Shown here: piece after piece, positions 30,869-39,178 of the stretch | How positions within the stretch are numbered: the stretch's first letter is position 1 | How the letters are laid out: each line of letters opens with the position of its first letter | From: Paenibacillus faecis | GTDB lineage: Bacteria > Bacillota > Bacilli > Paenibacillales > Paenibacillaceae | Reading direction: 5' to 3' | DNA: 64,000 bases | Assembly (NCBI RefSeq): GCF_008084145.1 | Contig: NZ_VSDO01000005.1 | Coordinates: 1 to 64,000 of the forward strand | Program-made: the position numbers and the translations under genes | The notes under the pieces: model-generated | What the model was told of the DNA's origin: nothing | Seen by the model: only the letters and a program-made list of their open reading frames with translations | Databases searched by the model: none

Positions 30869-31566
30869 CGAAGCGCATTGTCGATTATGTATTGGAGGAA
30901 TGGCTCCGATCGCAGACAGACTCGGGAAGCCGTGAACCCGCTAAACTCAAAGTAACGTGGCAGCATCGCGTACAATATGCCGTGGGGCATGCGATCCACG
31001 ATTACTTTACCTTGGAACCGGCCGTTCGGATTCATACGCCGATTCAAGTGCTGCTTAACCGGCGCTGGCCGCGCAGTAAGGCCACATTTAAGGATTCGCT
31101 ACATTATTGGCAGGTTTATAACGTCATTGTGGCGCAATTGACGCGAATCACGGGGGAGTTGATTTACGAGTATCCTCTGGCGTTGTACGAAAGCTGGGAA
31201 ACGAAGGTGAAGGAGCTGGACAGGCATTTGTCCGTCATTTTTCAGGCGGTTTGGCCAAGCCGGTTGGGCCCGCATCAAGTCAAGGTGCAGAAGTTTTTAG
31301 TAGAAAACAATGAGGAGCTTGTCAAAGCTTTCGTCCACACCGCTCATGTGTTCTGGCACAGCGCTTACGGCGAACCGCCCGGCGAGATCGAGGTGTTCGC
31401 GCTGCTGGACGACCGGAAGTATGTATTCACTAGGGAAATGCTCGATTTGCAAAAATCGCTAGATTATGTGCTGCTGCTGGCTGAAACGTGGGATGCCCAA
31501 AACGCAGCCGAGCAAGCGGACAAACGGGAAGGTAAAGCGGATTGTCAGGTCCCGGCGGGAACGTGA
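30865..31566 (+). CDS. Unknown protein coupled to flavodoxin
   Basis: A 233-residue soluble protein I do not recognise. It is rich in helix, with RVQYAVGHAIHDYFTLEPAV near 35, HYWQVYNVIVAQLTRITGE near 78, and KAFVHTAHVFWHSAYGEPPG near 160, where several His cluster. There are no membrane spans and only one Cys, near the C-terminus. It overlaps the flavodoxin stop in ATGA, so it is in the Fur-controlled operon and may be involved in iron or redox physiology. That link is inference from position only. Confidence 0.8.
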   Translation: MTKRIVDYVLEEWLRSQTDSGSREPAKLKVTWQHRVQYAVGHAIHDYFTLEPAVRIHTPIQVLLNRRWPRSKATFKDSLHYWQVYNVIVAQLTRITGELIYEYPLALYESWETKVKELDRHLSVIFQAVWPSRLGPHQVKVQKFLVENNEELVKAFVHTAHVFWHSAYGEPPGEIEVFALLDDRKYVFTREMLDLQKSLDYVLLLAETWDAQNAAEQADKREGKADCQVPAGT

Positions 31567-31691
31567 ACCTAAAGGACGGAGGCGTATGAATTTTTAATCG
31601 CCAAGAACAGATTTTGGAGGACCGTGATTACCGGATGGCAGAAAGCGGTAAAGATATAGAAAAGCGATGCCATGAAGGGAGAACTGTCAAG

Positions 31692-33011
31692 GTGAGTGAG
31701 TTTGAGCACGAGTCCGTACCGCATGAAAAAACGCTGGATAGCAGCGTGGCCCTATTGAATGAAGGTTACGAGTTTATTTTCAATCGACGCAAGGAGTTTG
31801 GCAGCGACATATTTGAGACCCGCCTGCTTGGCAAGCCGGCCATATGTATGGGGGGCAAGGAAGCGGCCAGACTGTTTTACGATACCGACCGCTTTCATCG
31901 GCGGGGCGCGATTCCGAAGCGGATTCAAAAGTCTTTGTTTGGCCAGCAGGGCGTGCAGACGCTGGATGGTCAGGAGCATGCCCACCGGAAGCGGCTTTTC
32001 ATGGATTTGATGACGCCGGAGCGTTTGGAACAGCTGGAGGGGATAACGGAGAAGGCTTGGCTGGAGGCCGCGAATCGCTGGATAGGGAGAGAATCGGTGG
32101 TTTTGTTCGACGAGGCGAGGGATGTATTTTGCCGTTCCGCCCACCAATGGGCCGGTGTACCTTTAGAAGAAGACGAGGTGCGGGAACGCGGCCAGGAATA
32201 CATCGACATGATCGATGCGTTTGGCGCCGTCGGGCTGCGGCATCGGCGGGGAAGACAAGCCCGTGCCAGAGCGGAACGGCGTATCGCCGAACTGATCGGA
32301 GAGATCCGAGGTGGCCTGCGTCAGGTGCCGGAGGATACCGCGGCGCATGCGATGGCCTGGCACCGGGGCTTGGATGGGCAACTGCTGGATGCCAAGGTGG
32401 CTGCTGTAGAGCTCATTAACATTGTGCGGCCGATCGTCGCAATCAGCTGGTATGTCATGTTCGCGGCCCTGGCGCTGCATGACTATCCTGCCTGTGCGGA
32501 TAAGTTGAGAATGAAGGCGTACGGAAACGGGAAGGCCTATGGAAATGGGGCTGAGGCCGGGGCTGGGGCCGGGGAGTATGCCCAATGGTTTGTACAGGAA
32601 GTCCGCAGATTCTACCCGTTCACCCCGCTGCTTGGAGCGGAGGTTAGCCGGGATTTTGTCTGGCGGGGCTGCGAGTTTAAGGAGGGGACGATGGTTCTGC
32701 TGGACGTTTATGGCACCAACCGGGACCCTTCGCTCTGGGTGGACCCGGAGTCCTTTCGTCCGGAGCGCTTCCGCTTCTGGGAGGGCGGTCCGTTTGACTT
32801 GATCCCCCAAGGCGGCGGGGATCATTATACCGGGCACCGCTGTGCCGGGGAGTGGCTCACGATCGATCTGATGAAAGTGAGCCTGGACTTTCTGGTGAAC
32901 CGCATCTCTTACACGGTTCCCGAGCAGGATTTGACGCTCAAGCTGTCCCGGATGCCGGCGTTGCCGGAAAGCCGATTTGTGATCGGCAACGTGAAGCTTG
33001 CGGGAAGCTGA
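31692..33011 (+). CDS. Cytochrome P450 peroxygenase, CYP152 type
   Basis: A 439-residue P450 closely patterned on Bacillus CYP152 fatty-acid hydroxylase, which uses H2O2 rather than a reductase. GTG 31692 gives an N-terminus (MSEFEHESVPHEKTLD) that lines up with that enzyme, and AAGGGAG lies upstream. DTDRFHRRGAIPKRIQKSLF and DGQEHAHRKRLFMDLMTPER are hallmark strings. Arg 246-Pro 247 in NIVRPIVAIS are the substrate-carboxylate pair, and Cys 384 in GHRCAGEW ligates heme. A low-complexity insert (KAYGNGKAYGNG, then Ala/Gly) near 278-293 is not expected and looks like a local duplication. No terminator separates it clearly from the flavodoxin operon. Confidence 0.92.
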   Translation: MSEFEHESVPHEKTLDSSVALLNEGYEFIFNRRKEFGSDIFETRLLGKPAICMGGKEAARLFYDTDRFHRRGAIPKRIQKSLFGQQGVQTLDGQEHAHRKRLFMDLMTPERLEQLEGITEKAWLEAANRWIGRESVVLFDEARDVFCRSAHQWAGVPLEEDEVRERGQEYIDMIDAFGAVGLRHRRGRQARARAERRIAELIGEIRGGLRQVPEDTAAHAMAWHRGLDGQLLDAKVAAVELINIVRPIVAISWYVMFAALALHDYPACADKLRMKAYGNGKAYGNGAEAGAGAGEYAQWFVQEVRRFYPFTPLLGAEVSRDFVWRGCEFKEGTMVLLDVYGTNRDPSLWVDPESFRPERFRFWEGGPFDLIPQGGGDHYTGHRCAGEWLTIDLMKVSLDFLVNRISYTVPEQDLTLKLSRMPALPESRFVIGNVKLAGS

Positions 33012-33126
33012 GATAGCAGCGGTATGGGGATGCGGCAAGCGGGTCCGCTCCTTGGGCCATAAGCGGTTGCTCAGCGGAAGTTAGGAAGCTCCGACGGAGG
33101 CCGCGAGGCTAACGGAAAATGCCAGA

Positions 33127-33312
33127 CTAACGGAAACTATAGTTGCTATTTTGCAAAAATCGGCACTTTTGAAAATCTAACGGAAATCATAGCGCCTATT
33201 CCTGCTTTTCCCCGACAAAATGACCTGCATTTACCTGAATAGGGGCTATTGCGTCCGGTTAGTGGGCCAAAAATAGCTTGAAGGACAAAATAGCCGCTAT
33301 GGCTTCCGTTAC
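33127..33312. repeat. Family B four-palindrome array
   Basis: Units carry CTAACGGAA next to an ATAG-n-CTAT palindrome: 33127-33153, 33177-33202, 33236-33260 (reversed) and 33288-33312 (reversed). Centres are near 33140, 33190, 33249 and 33300, gaps about 50, 59 and 51. A partial extra unit (CTAACGGAAAATGCCAG) precedes it at 33109. Sequence is unrelated to family A, but layout and orientation are the same. The rest of the gap, 33012-33108 and 33313-33575, shows only AAGGAGG for the next gene. Confidence 0.85.
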
Positions 33313-33575
33313 GGTAGAAGTGAGCTAGCCGAGTCAAACCCGTTTCGCCCATTTCGCCCCCTTCCGCCCAACTGAAGCTTCAATGTAGAGTCGTGAAGGA
33401 TAGACATACGAGGAATAGCTCCAAGCTTAGAGAGTAGGATCATGCTCAGCAACCGATGAAGGCAGGAAATTTTTAGTGGACCCATATCATAAATTTTGGA
33501 ATCTAGCCGATACATATTAGTAGTACATAGGAGTTGATGACATAACAAGGTTGTCGAAATAAGGAGGCAAGTGAA

Positions 33576-34385
33576 GTGAATATATATGGGGTTGGAGCAA
33601 GGGAATATCTGAATGCGCTTAATTACCCGAGTAATGCAACTGAGAATTCGAGGTTTGGGTTCGACTTTCGGGAGTTAATGGGTGCCGCTTTGAAAAAAGC
33701 AAATGACAATACTCCATTCGTTAGCGCTGAGCACAGTTTAAAAGAAATCTATCCTGATCTGAAATATCATGTATTGGACGCGTCCCGGTTTAAATACTGG
33801 GAGAGACTGGACTTCCCCACATCCAAGCTATTTAAGGACACGGTTGATGAAAATACAATCCATGAATTAAGCTCGTGGAAGCCCAAAACTCGTCTGGCCT
33901 CAGGCTATGAACCTTGGGTGCAACAAGATTTGGAGAAAATACCAAACGGTCTGCACGTTGTTATCATACATCCGGCGGTTCAAGAGAGAATGAACTCGGA
34001 TCCAGCTTACGCCAAACAGATCGTAGACAAGGTTAAAAAATATTTTGACGACGATATTCGCCAAAATGCGGCCATAGATCCGACATCCGTTGAAAGCATG
34101 TCCCAATTAGTCACGATTCAGGAGAACGGGGAAATCGGGTACCGTCATACCGTCTGCGACGGACCTTCGCAACAAAAGGATGACGTTGAAGTCGCGCGTT
34201 TACAGTCCGGTATGAAGACAAGCCGCGTTTTTGGCGTATTACCGGGGATGAAGATGCCCTTTTCACTTCCATTAGTAGAGACTCCGACTGTACATTCCCC
34301 CTCGTTTTGGACGGATTACAGCGTAACATATGGTTTATATAGTTTAAATCAAAAACGTAAAACAGATTTGGGGTTCGATTTATGA
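33576..34385 (+). CDS. Unknown 269-residue protein
   Basis: I do not recognise this protein with certainty. It is soluble, begins MNIYGVGAREYLNALNYP, and has a central HVVIIHPAVQERMNSDPAYAKQIVDKV followed by a segment ENGEIGYRHTVCDGPS that recalls Firmicutes proteins with a closing GSVTYW-type strand. No catalytic motif or signal peptide is visible. GTG 33576 has a perfect AAGGAGG upstream. It is AT-richer than its neighbours and sits between two repeat clusters, which suggests an accessory gene. Confidence 0.75.
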   Translation: MNIYGVGAREYLNALNYPSNATENSRFGFDFRELMGAALKKANDNTPFVSAEHSLKEIYPDLKYHVLDASRFKYWERLDFPTSKLFKDTVDENTIHELSSWKPKTRLASGYEPWVQQDLEKIPNGLHVVIIHPAVQERMNSDPAYAKQIVDKVKKYFDDDIRQNAAIDPTSVESMSQLVTIQENGEIGYRHTVCDGPSQQKDDVEVARLQSGMKTSRVFGVLPGMKMPFSLPLVETPTVHSPSFWTDYSVTYGLYSLNQKRKTDLGFDL

Positions 34386-34414
34386 GCACCCGGCGGGCAC
34401 GGCCGCGGTAAAGC

Positions 34415-34436
34415 AGCGGGAGATTATCCCGTTAAT
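34415..34436. repeat. Solitary family C palindrome
   Basis: AGCGGGAGATTATCCCGTTA is a single unit of the family whose four-unit arrays lie at 47883-48073 and 53952-54140. Confidence 0.6.
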
Positions 34437-34461
34437 ACCGCGGGCAACCCCAAAAAATCAA

Positions 34462-34609
34462 AACCACCCGTGTGAACGGGAGGTTTGCTCTAAGGCTATA
34501 AGTCTTTATTACCGGCTCGCGTCTAAAGGTGCGAGCTTTCGCTACGTTCAAGCTACTATGCCGTTGCTGCATTTGCCTACCCCTGAAGGGGTGCATTATT
34601 ACTAGTCCC
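34462..34609. mobile_element. Possible IS200/IS605-type end remnant
   Basis: AACCACCCGT-GTGA-ACGGGAGGTT is a bulged hairpin like those at IS200/IS605 ends. It is followed by a structured stretch with GGCTCGC/GCGAGC and TACCCCTGAAGGGGTGC stems, similar to the non-coding 3' region after tnpB genes. No transposase or TnpB frame remains. If correct, this is a decayed end without its gene; the call rests on structure only. Confidence 0.4.
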
Positions 34610-34628
34610 TCCGTCAGACAACCTTGAT

Positions 34629-35036
34629 AACATAAAATTCCTGCATATCTGCATGCTTTTTTCCTGTTTGGACTCAAAATTTCTAAATACCTGCAAATCT
34701 GCAGGAATTTTCGACGAAACCGGCTTGTTTCTCTAAAAACGCTGGAAATTCCTAGATTTGCATCTTTTTTCGCATTCCCTTGGGAATCGGCTTAAATACC
34801 TGCAGATTTGCATCTTTTTGGAGTTGGAAGCTTGGAAGCACACTAGGCGCCTCTTTATAATGTGACATATCACTTCCATTAGCCCACCTTTTCCTTCGTT
34901 ATACATAGTAGCTTGAACACTCCTATGCTCAATCAGGTGGTTTTTTGCTACAAGCATCACTACACCACCCGTATAACAGGTGGGTTTGTTGTTTCGCACG
35001 CTTCGCGTGCTCAACTGGCTAAAACCCCAAACAAAA
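34629..35036 (-). repeat. Long family A element, copy 2 (A2, inverted)
   Basis: Reverse-complement relative of 20929-21305. The four palindromes are at 34635-34655, 34686-34711, 34745-34763 and 34794-34813. The head follows toward 35036: CACACTAGGCGCCTCTTT, GTGACATATCAC and the perfect hairpin GCACGC-GAA-GCGTGC. Some parts are nearly identical between copies and others have been replaced, for example the CCCACCTGTTATACGGGTGG hairpin present only here. The pair flanks 13.3 kb in inverted orientation. Confidence 0.85.
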
Positions 35037-35042
35037 CCAACC

Positions 35043-35612
35043 CTACAACGGAGGATTCGCATGGCATTTCCGGCATACCGGGTAATACGATTCGTTGCCT
35101 CCGATTTGAATTTGCTCGCCGGTGTATACGGGCTTGCCGTTCTCCACCCGCAGGTTCATCGTGGCTTTCCGCGCGCAGAACCAGCAGATCGTTTTCATTT
35201 CCTCGATTTTATCCGCATAAATGAGCAGTTGCCGGCTCCCTTCGAAAAGCTGGTTCTGGAAGTCGTTCTTCAGTCCGAACGCCATGACCGGGATATCCAG
35301 CTCGTCGACGATACGCACCAGTTGCCGAATGCTGCCTTCGCTTAAAAATTGGCATTCATCGATCAGAACGCAATAGAGCTTCGGGGTATGTTTCTGAACG
35401 ATGCCGAAAATGTCGGTATCTTCATCGATGGGAATCGCTTCCCGGCGCAATCCGATGCGGGATGACACATAGCCGACCTCATCCCGGTTATCCAACGCGG
35501 ACGTAAAGATCAAGACCGGTTTGTTCTGTTCCTCGTAATTGTGGGCCACCTTCAAAATTTCGAACGATTTGCCGCTGTTCATCGCTCCATATTTGTAAAA
35601 CAATTGTGCCAA
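35043..35612 (-). CDS. tdk: Thymidine kinase
   Basis: A 189-residue type II thymidine kinase that phosphorylates thymidine to dTMP for salvage. P-loop GAMNSGKS near residue 9, VLIDECQFL near 82 (Walker B-like, catalytic Glu), the lasso region with YTGEQIQIGGNESYYPVC, and a four-Cys zinc site (CWFCARKA and CRKCH). TTG 35612 is the start with AGAGGAA upstream at slightly long spacing. The length is usual for Bacillales. It is monocistronic, with the long A2 repeat just past its stop. Confidence 0.93.
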   Translation of the reverse strand: MAQLFYKYGAMNSGKSFEILKVAHNYEEQNKPVLIFTSALDNRDEVGYVSSRIGLRREAIPIDEDTDIFGIVQKHTPKLYCVLIDECQFLSEGSIRQLVRIVDELDIPVMAFGLKNDFQNQLFEGSRQLLIYADKIEEMKTICWFCARKATMNLRVENGKPVYTGEQIQIGGNESYYPVCRKCHANPPL

Positions 35613-35789
35613 TGTGGGACGTTCCTCTCTTTAAGTCATTTCGATATAGCATGACCATTCTATCATAAATCAAGCAGGGCGTTGGTCCTGAATTGCAAAT
35701 TTCCGCCTTGTCCCTGAGGCTTATTTCCAGGGGTTGGATTATAATGGAATACGGGTTGCAATAGAGAAGAAGTAAAGGAAGGTAAGCCG

Positions 35790-36851
35790 ATGACAAATGT
35801 AAGGAATGAGGCGTTATTTGTATCTTTAACGGAAGCGGAAGCGGGCAAAATACTTGATGAGGCGCTGGAACAATTAGTCTCCGGAGATGAGGAGATGTGT
35901 AGGGAACTATTATCTTCTCTGGTCTGTTACGGAGGATATAATATTTCGCGCGCTCTGCCCAAACTTATGGAGCACGGGATGTATTATCCCGCGATCCTGT
36001 TTAAAGATGCCGGACCGGAGGTGCGGGATCGATTGCTTCAACAACTGGAATCGGACGTTGAAAATCTCGATTTCCTCCTGCCGGCTTTAAGCTGGATTGG
36101 TGATGCGGTAGTGGTAACCCGGTTTCAGGAGTGGAGGGAAGATCCCCCTTCTTGGGCGGAAGAGCTGCCTGTTCCTCCGGAACAATATACATACGCGGCC
36201 GGATGGGAGCTCGGCCAAGACGGGACGCGGGTGGACCTGATTCGAACCCCCGCCTATGCAATCCTGAGGAAGAAGGAGCCGTCCGCGGCAGTACTTGATA
36301 GCGGGGAACCCGGCAAGTTTTTGCTGCAGGATCGAGACGACTGCCCTTGGTGCGGCGGTAAGCTGACGGCTCTTATTAACCTAGATACCCATCATCCCTC
36401 TATCTCGGGTTTGTCCTTGCGGCAGGAACGGTTGCATTTTAAAACCTGTATGAGGTGCGGCTGCTACAGCACGATTTTTATGAAGCTGGATGATCGGGGA
36501 GTCGCAAGCTGGAGCGAGTACAATGAAAGGCCGGGATATATGCCGGAGATCGATTTGGGAGATTACGGTGAAGAATATCTGAACTCCGGGCCGTTCCTTG
36601 AGTTGGAAACCAAGCCGCGTTCCATCTTCCATGCGGCGGTTTGGGGCTTGACCCAGACGAATTCCCAAATTGGCGGGCATCCGAGTTGGATTCAGGAGGC
36701 GGAGTATCCGGCTTGCCCTTGCTGCGGCGAGAGCATGCACTTCATCGCTCAACTGGATTGGAGTGAATTGGAGGAGTACGGCGAAGGAATCCTGTATATG
36801 TTTTTGTGCGAAAAAGACAAGCTGACAGCTACGTTATTCCAACAAAGTTGA
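35790..36851 (+). CDS. Unknown zinc-knuckle protein with HEAT-like start
   Basis: A 353-residue soluble protein. Residues 1-110 look helical and repeat-like (LLQQLESDVENLDFLLPALSWIGD). The second half carries paired Cys knuckles: CPWCGG near 190, CMRCGCYS near 228, CPCCGE near 310. The last segment, GGHPSWIQEAEYPACPCCGESMHFIAQLD, resembles the end of YwqG/PDCD2-type proteins that bind zinc. Function is unknown. AGGAAGGTAAG precedes the ATG. A terminator follows directly. Confidence 0.8.
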   Translation: MTNVRNEALFVSLTEAEAGKILDEALEQLVSGDEEMCRELLSSLVCYGGYNISRALPKLMEHGMYYPAILFKDAGPEVRDRLLQQLESDVENLDFLLPALSWIGDAVVVTRFQEWREDPPSWAEELPVPPEQYTYAAGWELGQDGTRVDLIRTPAYAILRKKEPSAAVLDSGEPGKFLLQDRDDCPWCGGKLTALINLDTHHPSISGLSLRQERLHFKTCMRCGCYSTIFMKLDDRGVASWSEYNERPGYMPEIDLGDYGEEYLNSGPFLELETKPRSIFHAAVWGLTQTNSQIGGHPSWIQEAEYPACPCCGESMHFIAQLDWSELEEYGEGILYMFLCEKDKLTATLFQQS

Positions 36852-36860
36852 GTGAGGGGG

Positions 36861-36885
36861 AGCCGAATGTCGGCTCTCTTTTTTA
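36861..36885 (+). terminator. Intrinsic terminator
   Basis: GAGCCGA-ATG-TCGGCTC followed by TCTTTTTT. Confidence 0.9.
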
Positions 36886-36970
36886 GTTATATATTTGAGC
36901 TATCAATAGTGAGAAAAATTTGTAACGAATTGTGGTTTGGCCGGTCTAATCATTGTGAGGATGTGAACAA

Positions 36971-37474
36971 GTGGCTGACTTTGAGGAAATCTATCACCTC
37001 TATTTTCGCGATGTTTACCGCTTTGTGTATTCATTAAGCCGGAATGAGGAACTGTCCGAGGAAATCACCCAGGAAACGTTTTTTAAAGCGCTTAAGGGAA
37101 TTGACGGCTTTAAGGGCAACTGCAAGCTCAGCGTGTGGCTCTGCCAAATCGCCAAGCATACTTATTTTTCCCACCTTGAGAAACAAAAGCGTTTTTTGCC
37201 GGAGTCTCGCACCGACCTCCCGTCTCCTCGTGAGAACCTGGAGGACGCCTTGTTGAACAAAGATGAAACCCTGCGGATACATGGGGCGCTGCATCGGCTA
37301 AAGGAGCCGTACAAGGAAGTATTTAGTCTGCGGGTGTTCGGGGAGTTGTCTTTTGCCCAAATCGGAGAGTTGTTTGAGAAAAGCGAGGGCTGGGCGAGAG
37401 TGACTTTTTACCGCTCCAAGCAAAAAATCCAGGATATGTTGAAGGGAGATGGGGCGTTTGAGCAAGGTTCATGA
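36971..37474 (+). CDS. ECF sigma factor
   Basis: A 167-residue extracytoplasmic-function sigma factor. Region 2 is FEEIYHLYFRDVYRFVYSLS to ITQETFFKAL, with the DNA-melting segment after it. Region 4 is HRLKEPYKEVFSLRVFGELSFAQIGELF. GTG 36971 has GAGGATGTGAA upstream. Its end overlaps the anti-sigma gene by 17 bases, so the pair is translated together. It would direct a small envelope-related regulon; its target promoters are not visible here. Confidence 0.9.
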   Translation: MADFEEIYHLYFRDVYRFVYSLSRNEELSEEITQETFFKALKGIDGFKGNCKLSVWLCQIAKHTYFSHLEKQKRFLPESRTDLPSPRENLEDALLNKDETLRIHGALHRLKEPYKEVFSLRVFGELSFAQIGELFEKSEGWARVTFYRSKQKIQDMLKGDGAFEQGS

Positions 37475-38165
37475 AAATGTGATCCGGGATTTGCTGCCCT
37501 TGTATGCCGATAAGGTGTGCAGCAAGGAAACGGAAGATTTGGTGGAGGCGTATTTGATGACTTCGCCCGTTATTCGGAGGGAGCTTGAACAGATGAAGGC
37601 GGAGCTACCGATTCCGGGTAATCAAGGGGAGGCCAGCCGCAGGGAGACTAACCGCAAGGAGGCGGAGGGGCTAAGGCAGGTTTCCGTCTTTTGGAATCGC
37701 TCGAAATGGAAGTCATTTATAAAAGGTGCGGCAGTGGCGGTATCCGTCTGCGGAGTGATAGCTTTGGGATATGTAGGTCTTTTCCGTTGGAGTATCGTCC
37801 CGGTTCCGCCCGAAGTCATGAAGATCTCGGAGGTGAGCAGGTTGGAAAATGGCAAGGTAGCTTATCATATCGCCTTCGCGGATGGGGTTAAATCGAATCG
37901 GGCCAAGTATGTGATGGATGATAATGGAGATTTTCATATCGTGCCCTATCGTCCAATTATCCCTATAAAAAGTAATGTGGGAATCGCGGTTAGTTACTAT
38001 GAAGTTATCGATGTCGAAAATAAGATTTACCAAGCGAAGTACGGCGGGAACCATGAAATTCGGGCATTCTATTACGGTGAAGGAAAGAACCGCATTCTGG
38101 TTTGGAAGAAAGGAATGGACCTTCCGGCGGCCAGCGCTAAGGCGGAAGCCTGGTTCCAGCCATGA
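37458..38165 (+). CDS. Probable anti-sigma factor
   Basis: A 235-residue membrane protein overlapping the ECF sigma gene. The N-terminal cytoplasmic part (VIRDLLPLYADKVCSKETEDLVEAYL) resembles the zinc-finger-type anti-sigma fold, although only one Cys is present, so zinc binding is uncertain. A single span VAVSVCGVIALGYVGLF lies near 97, followed by an external domain. TTG 37458 is preferred because AAGGGAG lies nine bases upstream; ATG 37449 touches that site. It probably holds the sigma factor inactive until an envelope signal arrives. Confidence 0.82.
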   Translation: MSKVHENVIRDLLPLYADKVCSKETEDLVEAYLMTSPVIRRELEQMKAELPIPGNQGEASRRETNRKEAEGLRQVSVFWNRSKWKSFIKGAAVAVSVCGVIALGYVGLFRWSIVPVPPEVMKISEVSRLENGKVAYHIAFADGVKSNRAKYVMDDNGDFHIVPYRPIIPIKSNVGIAVSYYEVIDVENKIYQAKYGGNHEIRAFYYGEGKNRILVWKKGMDLPAASAKAEAWFQP

Positions 38166-38270
38166 CCCGCGCTGCCAGCAAAAATTCTCTCTGTTCATCT
38201 CATCGAGCCTGCGATAAAATTTAGTCTATCTGAATTAGAGAGAATTAAGCCGAGGAAGAAGGATATTCGA

Positions 38271-39155
38271 ATGTCTGAGAACTCTATAAAAAAACCGCCC
38301 TATTCCGGTGAAAACCCGTCCCGGTTACAGGCGGATTGCGAGAACTGCTTTGGGCTGTGCTGCGTGGCGCTGCCTTTTGCGGCTTCCGTCGATTTTGCCG
38401 TCGACAAGCCGGCAGGCCGGCCCTGCTCCAACCTGAAGGAGGATTTTCGCTGCGGCATTCACAGCACGCTTCGCGAGCGGGGCTTCCGCGGCTGCACCGT
38501 GTACGACTGCTTTGGGGCCGGTCAACAGGTCTCGCAGGTGACCTACGCCGGGCGTGACTGGCGGCAGGCTCCGGAAACGGCCGGGCGTATGTACGAAGTG
38601 TTTCCGGTGATGCGTCAGCTGCACGAGCTGCTGTGGTATTTGACGGAAGCGCTGGAACGGCAGGCGGCGCAGTCCATTCACGGAGAGCTCTCGTCCGCCC
38701 TGGAAGAGACGAAGCGGATGACGGCGCTGGACCCGGAAGCGCTGGTCAAGCTGGATGTGGCCGCCCATCGCGCGGAAGTCAACGTGCTGCTGCTGCAGAC
38801 GAGCGAGCTGGTGCGGAACGAGGCTATCCGGAGACACAAGGGCCCATGGAAGCCCCACAAAAAAGCGGGCCGGGGCGCCGATCTGATCGGGGCGAGTTTA
38901 AAGGGAGCCGATCTAAGATACGCCAACTTGCGCGGCGCCTATATGATCGCGGCCGACTTGCGCGGAGCGGATCTGCGGGTGGCGGATCTGATCGGAGCGG
39001 ATCTGCGTGACGCCGACCTCCGTGGGGCGGACCTGAGGGACAGCCTGTTTCTGTCCCAATTCCAGGTGAATGCGGCCAAAGGCGATGCGGGAACAAAGCT
39101 TCCCGCCGGTCTGTCGCGCCCTTTTCATTGGCCTGTGCCGGGCGGGCCTAAGTAA
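38271..39155 (+). CDS. Cys-rich pentapeptide-repeat protein
   Basis: A 294-residue protein of two parts. Residues 20-80 hold many Cys: CENCFGLCCVAL, then CSNL, DFRCGIHSTL and FRGCTVYDCFGAG, a likely metal or Fe-S site. Residues 205-265 are a run of pentapeptide repeats (A-D/N-L-x-G), for example ADLIGASLKGADLRYANLRG, forming a right-handed beta-helix. The middle is helical. Such fusions occur in Bacillales, but their job is unknown. ATG 38271 has AGAAGGA upstream. Confidence 0.88.
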   Translation: MSENSIKKPPYSGENPSRLQADCENCFGLCCVALPFAASVDFAVDKPAGRPCSNLKEDFRCGIHSTLRERGFRGCTVYDCFGAGQQVSQVTYAGRDWRQAPETAGRMYEVFPVMRQLHELLWYLTEALERQAAQSIHGELSSALEETKRMTALDPEALVKLDVAAHRAEVNVLLLQTSELVRNEAIRRHKGPWKPHKKAGRGADLIGASLKGADLRYANLRGAYMIAADLRGADLRVADLIGADLRDADLRGADLRDSLFLSQFQVNAAKGDAGTKLPAGLSRPFHWPVPGGPK

Positions 39156-39178
39156 GACGGGGAAGGAGGAAGAGCAGG

